NCBI GenBank assembly: GCA_035653595.1
Contig: DASRBO010000003.1
Span: 1-6,234, forward strand
Direction of reading: 5' to 3'
Length of the DNA: 6,234 nucleotides
From: DASRBO01 sp035653595
GTDB taxonomy: Bacteria; Actinomycetota; Acidimicrobiia; Acidimicrobiales; JAJPHE01
Numbering within the stretch: position 1 is the first letter of the stretch; each line of letters opens with the position of its first letter. Shown one piece after another: positions 1-4,378 of this stretch. The translations under genes and the position numbers were made by a program. Under the pieces are notes generated by a model. That model saw only the letters and a program-made list of their open reading frames with translations, had not been told where the DNA came from and made no database searches.

Positions 1-240
1 ACTGCGCAAAGGCCAATCTGGTGAGCTATCGAGTCATCGAGCGCTGACCCTGGGGGTGCCCTCGAGCCGGCGATCGGGGGCGGTCTTGTCGCTCAGAGAT
101 GACGGACGTTCGGGGGCAGGTGCCGCGCCTACGCTTCTGTGGCTGCCGAGTCGCCTTCAGGATCCCTTCCCCGCCAATGGCCAGGTCGTAGCCGCAACGG
201 TGGACGCCTTCGTCAAGCAGAATCGGCTTCGACGTGACGC
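1..240. other. No supported gene at left edge
   Basis: I see no convincing gene here. One plus-strand frame is open from the window edge to base 397, but its third codon positions are mixed and it runs into the antisense of the HEAT gene. One minus-strand frame is open down to a TAG at 28-26; its part between about 235 and 145 has high third-position GC and reads like protein (it includes PILLDEGVHRCGYDLAIGG), but it has no start codon or ribosome binding site and soon becomes arginine-rich. It could be a remnant of a decayed gene downstream of the HEAT gene; I would not annotate it as coding. Confidence 0.4.
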
Positions 241-687
241 TCAGGCATCGAGTCTCTCCGACTCCACGGACCGCGATGCCAAGGCTTGTCCCGCCTCACG
301 GCGCACCTTCTCGTTCTCATCACCGACAGCCAGCTCCGTCAGGCTGGCCACGACACCCGCGGGCAGGGCGCGGTCCCAGGTCGGCTTGCAGAGCTGACAT
401 CCCAGAGCATGGGTGGCTTGGCGGCGGACCCGGGGAACCGGGTCATCGAGGGCCCGGGCGACGGCGGGGAGCACGGCCGGGTCGGGGAGGTGGTCGAGAA
501 GCTGGAGGCACCACCACCGCACCTGGGGATGAGGGTCCGCCACCCCGGTGACCAGCGCCTCACGCACCTCGTCGGAGACCGAGACCTCCCGGACGTCAGA
601 AGCGTTGACTGCCCCCATCAGCGCCCGCATCGCCTCGAGGCGACGCTCCTTGAGCCGGAACAGCTGCACGGCCTCCGTGGGGTCCAC
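241..687 (-). CDS. HEAT-repeat protein
   Basis: A 148-residue soluble protein built of HEAT-like helical repeats, probably a protein-interaction scaffold; no catalytic motif is visible. After an N-terminal helix rich in Arg and Glu (about 5-25) come three repeats: about 40-66 (with DPHPQVRWWCLQLL), 68-98 (with DDPVPRVRRQATHAL) and 110-138 (with DENEKVRREAGQALA). Each carries the D-x-x-x-x-V-R turn followed by a hydrophobic second helix, typical of HEAT/PBS-lyase-like repeats. There is no signal peptide or membrane segment. The start is uncertain: the GTG at 687 is the first start codon after an in-frame TAA, but its purine-rich stretch lies directly against it; a GTG or ATG slightly downstream is possible. 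It follows the phosphatase gene on the same strand after 52 bases, so co-transcription is plausible, with a hairpin between them. Repeat identity is confident; the cellular role is unknown. Confidence 0.78.
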   Translation of the reverse strand: MDPTEAVQLFRLKERRLEAMRALMGAVNASDVREVSVSDEVREALVTGVADPHPQVRWWCLQLLDHLPDPAVLPAVARALDDPVPRVRRQATHALGCQLCKPTWDRALPAGVVASLTELAVGDENEKVRREAGQALASRSVESERLDA

Positions 688-711
688 CCCTTCGACCGTA
701 GCGGCTCCGCG

Positions 712-737
712 CCGGACGACTCTGTCGAGTTATCCGG
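712..737 (-). terminator. Hairpin between phosphatase and HEAT genes
   Basis: Arms CCGGA (712-716) and TCCGG (733-737) pair, then a two-base internal mismatch, then ACTC (719-722) with GAGT (727-730) around the loop TGTC. It starts two bases past the phosphatase stop. There is no run of T after it on the minus strand, which is common for actinobacterial terminators. It may end most phosphatase transcripts and partly uncouple the HEAT gene, or it may protect the 3' end of the mRNA. Confidence 0.5.
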
Positions 738-739
738 AG

Positions 740-1510
740 TCAGCCTTGGTCGATGAGACGCTGCCGTAGCTGGGCCAGGGTCTCGCCCGCCAGCCGTGCA
801 GGTCCGCGAAGGTAGGCCTCGATCCCCCCGTGGGTCCGGTCGAGCTCCCTCAGGGCCTCGGCCATGGCCCAGCGGGGGGCGCTGATCATGCCTTCGGCCG
901 CCTCTCGGGAGATACCGGCCTGCACGAAGGAGTCGACCACCTCGGGGACGTGCTCGGGGCCCCCGTACTGGCCGGTCAACTCGTAGTCATCGAGCACCGT
1001 CTCGCGGTCGACGCCCCGTGCGAGGAGCAACAAGGCGGCGGTCATCCCGGTGCGGTCCTTGCCGCCGGCGCAGTGAAACACCGCTGGTTTGGCGGCGGGG
1101 TGGGCCAGTTGGGCGTAGAGCTGCCCGAAGACCGGTCCGGCGTTCGCCAGCATGCCGAGGTAGTCCTCCAGCAGCCACCGCTCGCCGTCGTGCCGGTCAC
1201 GCAGTGTCGCCGGGTCGGTGTCGAACACCCTCCGGCTCGGAAGCACCAGGTTGATGCAGGCCAGCGGCCCCGGTTCCTTCTCGCACTCATCGGGTCGGCG
1301 GAGGTCGTAGAACGTCTCCACCCCCAGGAGGTGGAAGGCCTCGATATCGTCGGGGGCCAGCCGGGACAGCGTGTCGGAACGGTAGATGTGGCCCCATCGA
1401 GTTCGGCCACCGCCGGACGTGGCGTATCCGCCCAGGTCCCGGAAGTTCAAAACCCCGAGGAAGGCGATCCGGCGGTCCGTGCTTCGGGGCACAGGGGGGT
1501 CAGCGAGCAC
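740..1510 (-). CDS. Tyrosine-protein phosphatase (Y_phosphatase3 family)
   Basis: A cytoplasmic phosphatase of 256 residues that should remove phosphate from tyrosine, or from phospholipid head groups as in the related mycobacterial PtpB. The N-terminal family motif NFRDLGGY is at 22-29, followed by a TRWG-x-x-YRSD block at 37-45. The P-loop HCAGGKDRTG at 146-155 gives the Cys-x5-Arg catalytic signature: Cys147 is the nucleophile, Arg153 binds phosphate, and the Lys-Asp-Arg triplet is typical of this atypical family. The C-terminal part (170-250) is helical. Length is normal for the family and no signal peptide is seen. The GTG at 1510 is chosen because it leaves room for the whole N-terminal block; it has no good ribosome binding site, and a GTG six codons later is an alternative. 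A TATAAT promoter lies about 240 bases upstream and the HEAT gene follows downstream. Its substrate cannot be told from the sequence. Confidence 0.93.
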   Translation of the reverse strand: MLADPPVPRSTDRRIAFLGVLNFRDLGGYATSGGGRTRWGHIYRSDTLSRLAPDDIEAFHLLGVETFYDLRRPDECEKEPGPLACINLVLPSRRVFDTDPATLRDRHDGERWLLEDYLGMLANAGPVFGQLYAQLAHPAAKPAVFHCAGGKDRTGMTAALLLLARGVDRETVLDDYELTGQYGGPEHVPEVVDSFVQAGISREAAEGMISAPRWAMAEALRELDRTHGGIEAYLRGPARLAGETLAQLRQRLIDQG

Positions 1511-1556
1511 CGCTGAACGCTACCGGCCTGCTCCACGTACGAGCCATTGACCGCCC

Positions 1557-1577
1557 CCGGGCGCCAAGAGGCGCCGG
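1557..1577 (-). repeat. GC-rich inverted repeat in phosphatase leader
   Basis: Two copies of the palindrome GGCGCC (1560-1565 and 1570-1575) flank AAGA; with one bulged G the stem extends to eight pairs (1557-1565 with 1570-1577). It lies about 47 bases upstream of the phosphatase start. It could be a leader hairpin or a transcription terminator without a T-run; the sequence does not decide. Confidence 0.4.
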
Positions 1578-1754
1578 TCTCAATCGGGTGAGAGGACCAG
1601 TCCTTCCGCTCGGAGATCTCGCCGCTCGGGGGATGTCGCGCGTCACCCGTAGCCGGCGATCTGGGTCACCAATGGTTTGCCAGCAGCCGGATGTGGACGC
1701 GGTTCCGTGCGAGTTGGGATGAGCAGATCGCCGGGTAAGCGTGCCTTGTCGGCG

Positions 1755-1783
1755 ATTATATGCGCCCACGACCCGGCGGTCGG
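1755..1783 (-). promoter_or_regulatory. Candidate sigma-70 promoter upstream of phosphatase gene
   Basis: On the minus strand a perfect -10 hexamer TATAAT (1760-1755) is preceded, after 17 bases, by CCGACC (1783-1778), which keeps the central GAC of a -35 box. The AT-rich -10 stands out in a very GC-rich region. It points toward the phosphatase gene with a predicted start near 1748. The distance to the coding start is about 240 bases, so an unrecognised small RNA or leader peptide is also possible. Confidence 0.45.
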
Positions 1784-1825
1784 GACGGGGATGTTGGTCG
1801 ACACTGCCGCTTGTTGATCATGGGC

Positions 1826-2686
1826 TCAGGGCGCTTCGATGGGGGTGTCCGGTAGGCGGCCCCACTCGGCCCATGATCCATCGTAGACCTTGACGCGTTC
1901 GTGGCCGAGCAGCTGGGTGAGCACGAACCAGGCATTGGCAGCTCTTCCCCCGATGGTGCAGTAGGTGATGAGCTCCTCGTCGTCTCCGTCGGGGTCGACG
2001 GACGAGAAGACCTTTCGGAGTTCCGCCGCGGGACGGAAGGAGCCGTCGTCGTGGTAGAGCCCGTCGATGGGCTGGTGAACCGAGCCAGGGATGTGTCCTG
2101 CTCGCCCGCCGGGTTCCATTGCGCCGGAGGGCCAGAAGCGTTCGCCGCGGTATTCGGGCTCGGTGCGGACGTCGACCAGGATGCTCGAAGCCCGGCCGAT
2201 AGCGTCTTGCACCTCAAGTCGGTCTGCTCGGATGGACCGGTCCTCGTCGCCGAGGCGGTACCCGGCCGGTGTCGGGTTGGCTGATGCGGTGGTCCAGGGG
2301 TGACCGGCTGCCCGCCAGGCGTCGCGCGAACAGTCCAGGATGCGAATATCGCGGTGCCCATACAGGTTCAACAGCCAGAACCCCAACGCAGGGGCATACC
2401 CGTAGAACACCACTGTTGAGTCTGCCCTGATTCCTGAGCGCGCCAGCAGGTCTTCCAACGCTGGGCGCTCGACCAACTGGTATTCGGGGTCTTTGAGGTC
2501 CGAGTAAATGTTCCACAGCACCGCCCCGTCGATATGCCAATCGTCATAGGCAGCCCGGCTGACATCCACCTCGACCACCCGCAGATCGGGATCCCGAAGG
2601 TGGACCGCCAGCCAATTGGCGTCCACGAGTACGGCAGGTCTCGCGTCGGGGCTGGTGCGAAGATCGTCACCTGCAATTGCGTTCAC
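1826..2686 (-). CDS. Thiosulfate / 3-mercaptopyruvate sulfurtransferase (tandem rhodanese)
   Basis: A 286-residue cytoplasmic enzyme of two rhodanese domains that moves a sulfane sulfur from thiosulfate or 3-mercaptopyruvate to cyanide or a thiol acceptor. The N-terminal domain (about 15-135) is structural: it has the usual VVFYGY strand but no catalytic cysteine in the equivalent loop. The C-terminal domain (about 150-280) holds RTEPEY, GHIPGS (198-202), and the active-site loop CTIGGRA (243-249) with persulfide-carrying Cys243, then the conserved end VYDGSWAEWG (267-276). The block after the cysteine and the DGSW motif match mycobacterial CysA2/SseA-type enzymes, which have CRIGERS in the loop; here Arg after Cys is Thr and Glu is Gly, as in a CTIG-x-RA subgroup. 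The GTG start at 2686 is set by the strong GGGAGGA site at 2697-2691. It lies downstream of a dehydrogenase pseudogene; the gap suggests its own promoter. Confidence 0.94.
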   Translation of the reverse strand: MNAIAGDDLRTSPDARPAVLVDANWLAVHLRDPDLRVVEVDVSRAAYDDWHIDGAVLWNIYSDLKDPEYQLVERPALEDLLARSGIRADSTVVFYGYAPALGFWLLNLYGHRDIRILDCSRDAWRAAGHPWTTASANPTPAGYRLGDEDRSIRADRLEVQDAIGRASSILVDVRTEPEYRGERFWPSGAMEPGGRAGHIPGSVHQPIDGLYHDDGSFRPAAELRKVFSSVDPDGDDEELITYCTIGGRAANAWFVLTQLLGHERVKVYDGSWAEWGRLPDTPIEAP

Positions 2687-2690
2687 GTGA

Positions 2691-2697
2691 TCCTCCC
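2691..2697 (-). promoter_or_regulatory. Ribosome binding site fixing the GTG start at 2686
   Basis: On the minus strand GGGAGGA ends four bases before the GTG at 2686. No ATG in frame nearby has such a site, so the GTG is preferred. Confidence 0.7.
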
Positions 2698-2718
2698 TGA
2701 ACGATCAAGGTCAAAGAG

Positions 2719-2724
2719 GTTGTA
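2719..2724 (-). promoter_or_regulatory. Weak candidate -10 box for sulfurtransferase gene
   Basis: TACAAC on the minus strand matches four of six bases of the -10 consensus and would give a leader of about 25 bases. No good -35 box is seen at 16-18 bases, so this is only a suggestion. Confidence 0.22.
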
Positions 2725-2778
2725 CGCCCCGATGGTTGCCGCCATCTTGGGAAAACCTTGGCCCGCTCGGACATCCGC

Positions 2779-3015
2779 TCAGATTGCGGTCCAGCCGCCG
2801 CCGGTCACCAGCACCTAGCCGGTCATTCAGCGGTCACCCAGCTTGCGGCCCAACTCGTCAAGCCGGTTGGCCTGCCGCGCCGTGGCGACGACCTACGCCC
2901 GCGCCAGGTGCAGAACCCGGACGAACCGGGCGCCCAAACCGGAGGAGGCTCCCGATACCAGTGCAACCTGGCCATCCAGGCGCCACCCACCCTCACTAGA
3001 CGGGCCAGCCACCAT
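2779..3015 (-). pseudogene. Short-chain dehydrogenase/reductase, internally deleted remnant
   Basis: One minus-strand frame of 79 codons carries both ends of an SDR oxidoreductase but not the middle. From the ATG at 3015 (purine-rich GAGGGGG just upstream) it reads an N-terminal Rossmann unit: RLDGQVALVSGASSGLG at 12-28, with the NAD(P)-binding Gly-rich turn SGASSGLG, then the second strand VVATAR (42-47) and NRLDEL (50-55). Codon 41 is TAG (2895-2893) and codon 63 is TGA (2829-2827). Directly after comes a C-terminal SDR signature, MTG-stop-VLVTGGGWTAI (64-78), closed by TGA at 2781-2779; family members read TGQVLV-x-DGGW here, so the TAG at codon 67 sits at a Gln. An intact SDR is about 250 residues, so some 180 codons with the catalytic Ser, Tyr and Lys are gone. 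The enzyme cannot work. That all parts share one frame shows the loss was in multiples of three or by chance in phase. Confidence 0.85.
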
Positions 3016-3069
3016 CCACCCCCTCGCGTCTTTCGTAGGGTGCTGCCACCGCTCACCCTTCGTAGGCAC

Positions 3070-3103
3070 GCGGCCGGCCCAGCTGTGTTGGGTAGCCGGC
3101 CGC
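3070..3103 (-). terminator. Strong hairpin terminator after DUF1059 gene
   Basis: A perfect nine-base inverted repeat, GCGGCCGGC (3070-3078) and GCCGGCCGC (3095-3103), with a 16-base loop that can itself pair CCA with TGG. It begins right after the DUF1059 stop codon on the minus strand. No T-run follows, as is usual in high-GC actinobacteria. It separates the DUF1059 gene from the dehydrogenase remnant. Confidence 0.7.
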
Positions 3104-3262
3104 CTATTCGACCTGAATCCAGCTGAGCAGATCCTCCTGCTTCACGGTGCCCAAAAGGGCCGGATGGTCGCTGGCCATATGACCACGGATGACATCGACA
3201 ACCTGGTCGTCGCTGTCCCCACGGGCCACAAACCCGCACTCGCATCGGATCAACTTCGCCAT
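3104..3262 (-). CDS. Small DUF1059-family protein
   Basis: A 52-residue protein that begins MAKLIRCECGFVARG and matches the DUF1059 family of small actinobacterial proteins, whose biochemical role is not established. The Cys-x-Cys pair (Cys8, Cys10) near the N-terminus, a central acidic helix with DSDDQVVDVIRGH, and a His (H30, H34 region) are the family features; the Cys and His residues would suit metal or redox binding, but that is inference. The start is the ATG at 3262 because GGGAGG lies five bases upstream of it and the family begins at this point; a longer frame from 3346 overlaps the divergent regulator and adds nothing family-like. The stop abuts a strong hairpin terminator, so it is probably transcribed alone. 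It is divergent from the SARP gene, sharing a 49-base control region, which makes it a candidate target of that regulator. Confidence 0.85.
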   Translation of the reverse strand: MAKLIRCECGFVARGDSDDQVVDVIRGHMASDHPALLGTVKQEDLLSWIQVE

Positions 3263-3295
3263 CGAGCCTCCCAATTGATCTCGCACACCAGCGTA

Positions 3296-3322
3296 TTGCC
3301 ACAATGTTGGCGTGACCTTGGC
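3296..3322. promoter_or_regulatory. Three pentamers at 11-base spacing, possible SARP operator
   Basis: TTGCC (3296-3300), TTGGC (3307-3311) and TTGGC (3318-3322) follow each other with exactly six bases between, that is one per 11 bases, on the same face of the helix. Known SARP regulators bind direct repeats with 11- or 22-base periodicity. The array overlaps the GTG start of the SARP gene and lies 34-60 bases upstream of the divergent DUF1059 start, so it could serve autoregulation, control of DUF1059, or both. The repeats are short and chance cannot be excluded. Confidence 0.35.
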
Positions 3323-4073
3323 ATCGTCGCAGCCCTGCCTACGCATCCAGATCTGCGGCCCGCTCGCCGTCGAGCGCGACGGCCAACGCCTGGAGTCCCG
3401 TCTTCCCGGCCGCCAGGGCCGGCTGCTGCTCGCCTACCTGACCGTCAACCGCCACCGCCAGGTTCCCCGCGACAGGGTGGCCGAAGCCCTATGGCTGGAA
3501 CCCGACCCGGCTGCCGTCGACGCCCGCCTCAACCCACTGCTGTCCAAACTGCGGCGGGTCTTCGGTGCCGACGCCGTCGAGGGGCGCACCACTCTGCGCC
3601 TGAACCTACCCGACGCCTGGGTCGACCTAGAAGCCGCCGTCGAAGCCATCCACCGAGCCGAGTCCGCCGTGGCCCAGCAGGAATGGAGCCGGGCCTGGGG
3701 CCCAGCCCTCACCGCCCTCTTTGTCAGCGAACGCGACTTCCTCGCCGGTGAGGACGCCCCCTGGATCGACGACATCCGAAACCAGCTCACCCTCCTCCGA
3801 ATGCGGGCACTCGAATGCTATGCCGCTGCTGGGTTGGGAATCGGTGGGACCGAACTGGCAGCCGCGGTCCGAGCGGGCCGCCAACTCGTCCGGCTAGCCC
3901 CACTGCGCGAGAGTGGCTACCGCTACCTCATGCAAGCCCTCGCCGCCCAGCACAACCTCGCCGAAGCGCTCCACGTGTATTCCCAGCTCAGCGAGTGCCT
4001 GAGCGACCAACTCGGCGCCTCACCCAGCCCCGTCACCCGCAAGCTCTACGAGCAACTCCTCGCCGAGACCTGA
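3312..4073 (+). CDS. SARP-type transcriptional regulator (winged helix + BTAD)
   Basis: A 253-residue stand-alone regulator of the AfsR/DnrI/SARP class. Residues about 8-100 form the OmpR-like winged-helix DNA-binding domain: LRIQICGPLAV opens it, LPGRQGRLLLAYL (31-43) and the VPRDRVAEALW helix (51-61) follow, and DARLNPLLSKLRRVFG (70-85) is the recognition-helix segment. Residues about 103-250 form the bacterial transcriptional activation domain, a set of TPR-like helices, with WIDDIRNQL (151-159), RALECYAAAG, and LAPLRESGYRYLMQALAAQ (195-213), ending LGASPSPVTRKLYEQLL. There is no ATPase or sensor domain, so it is a small SARP. The GTG at 3312 is the first start after an in-frame TGA (3276-3278) and leaves the family N-terminus intact; no clear ribosome binding site precedes it, which may mean a leaderless or weakly translated mRNA. 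No biosynthetic cluster is nearby, so its targets are open. Confidence 0.9.
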   Translation: MTLASSQPCLRIQICGPLAVERDGQRLESRLPGRQGRLLLAYLTVNRHRQVPRDRVAEALWLEPDPAAVDARLNPLLSKLRRVFGADAVEGRTTLRLNLPDAWVDLEAAVEAIHRAESAVAQQEWSRAWGPALTALFVSERDFLAGEDAPWIDDIRNQLTLLRMRALECYAAAGLGIGGTELAAAVRAGRQLVRLAPLRESGYRYLMQALAAQHNLAEALHVYSQLSECLSDQLGASPSPVTRKLYEQLLAET

Positions 4074-4235
4074 ATCACAACCCAACAGGCCCAACATCCC
4101 GGCTCCGCGATTGCCAAAGGCTCTCTCCAAGTGCTTGGGGTCGCGCAGATCGGACGCGCATAGCGCCGCCACAACGGGCTCCGACCCGCGCCCTAGAGCA
4201 GCCTCGCTCGCTGCGCTCCGCTCGGCCGCAACCTA

Positions 4236-4247
4236 ACGGCCGGCCGT
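4236..4247. repeat. 12-base perfect palindrome
   Basis: ACGGCCGGCCGT is its own reverse complement. It could be a protein-binding site or terminator core between the SARP gene and the next; function unknown. Confidence 0.5.
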
Positions 4248-4268
4248 GTACTCACTGGCTCGGTTGAC

Positions 4269-4287
4269 GGGCCGGCCAAGCCGGCCC
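4269..4287 (+). repeat. 8-base-pair perfect hairpin GGGCCGGC / GCCGGCCC
   Basis: GGGCCGGC (4269-4276) and GCCGGCCC (4280-4287) pair perfectly around CAA. In practice the innermost pair may open to give a five-base loop. It lies 92 bases upstream of the 522-residue gene; it may end upstream transcription or form the first domain of the leader RNA. Confidence 0.6.
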
Positions 4288-4306
4288 TGAGCCCTTCCAT
4301 CCCGTC

Positions 4307-4363
4307 GGTGGACAGACCCGACTCCTCGCGGTGAACTCGTGGTGACGAAGCCGAAGGTCCACC
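4307..4363 (+). promoter_or_regulatory. Candidate structured leader RNA of the 522-residue gene
   Basis: GGTGGAC (4307-4313) pairs with GTCCACC (4357-4363), closing a 43-base loop just before the ribosome binding site at 4366-4372. A competing hairpin GTCGG (4304-4308) with CCGAC (4318-4322) shares bases with the first stem, and CTCCT (4322-4326) can pair with AGGAG (4367-4371) in the ribosome binding site. Inside the loop the ten-base word CTCG-y-GGTGA occurs twice (4325-4334, 4336-4345). This could be a translational control element or a conserved part of a mobile element; no known riboswitch class is recognised. Confidence 0.4.
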
Positions 4364-4365
4364 AC

Positions 4366-4372
4366 AAGGAGG
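4366..4372 (+). promoter_or_regulatory. Very strong ribosome binding site AAGGAGG
   Basis: AAGGAGG lies six bases before the ATG at 4379 and fixes that start. It is a full match to the anti-Shine-Dalgarno core, stronger than at any other gene in the window. Confidence 0.85.
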
Positions 4373-4378
4373 CGGGCT

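Larger units (their letters stand above)
1511..1825. other. Spacer between sulfurtransferase and phosphatase genes
   Basis: No gene is supported in these 315 bases; the longest minus-strand frame is Arg/Ser/Pro-rich and lacks domain features. The spacer holds a perfect TATAAT box (1755-1760, minus strand), a short hairpin overlapping its -35 region (CGACC 1769-1773 with GGTCG 1778-1782) that could end the sulfurtransferase transcript, and a GC hairpin at 1557-1577. If the promoter serves the phosphatase gene, roughly bases 1748-1511 are its untranslated leader, unusually long. Confidence 0.55.
4074..4378. other. Palindrome-rich spacer before the 522-residue gene
   Basis: No gene is supported. 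The left part (4074-4190) is featureless apart from a weak hairpin at 4125-4140. From about 4195 the sequence is repetitive in CGCTCG-like words, then comes a 12-base perfect palindrome (4236-4247), a hairpin (4269-4287) and the paired leader (4307-4363). The change at about 4195 may mark the left edge of an inserted element, but I see no terminal inverted repeat or target duplication I would trust. Confidence 0.5.

Noticed and set aside
286..756. 156-codon plus-strand open frame opposite the HEAT gene
   Set aside because: Shadow of the HEAT gene, whose repeats are clear on the minus strand.
1500..1769. 89-codon minus-strand open frame in the spacer before the phosphatase gene
   Set aside because: Arg/Ser/Pro-rich with no domain features; it starts inside the promoter region and overlaps the phosphatase start.
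2758..3126. Plus-strand open frame of 122 codons across the spacer between the sulfurtransferase and DUF1059 genes
   Set aside because: It is antisense to the dehydrogenase remnant, has no family features, and the minus strand gives clear SDR motifs.
3263..3346. Longer DUF1059 reading from a start at 3346
   Set aside because: The extra 28 residues overlap the divergent SARP gene and do not belong to the family, while the ATG at 3262 has a GGGAGG site and the family N-terminus.
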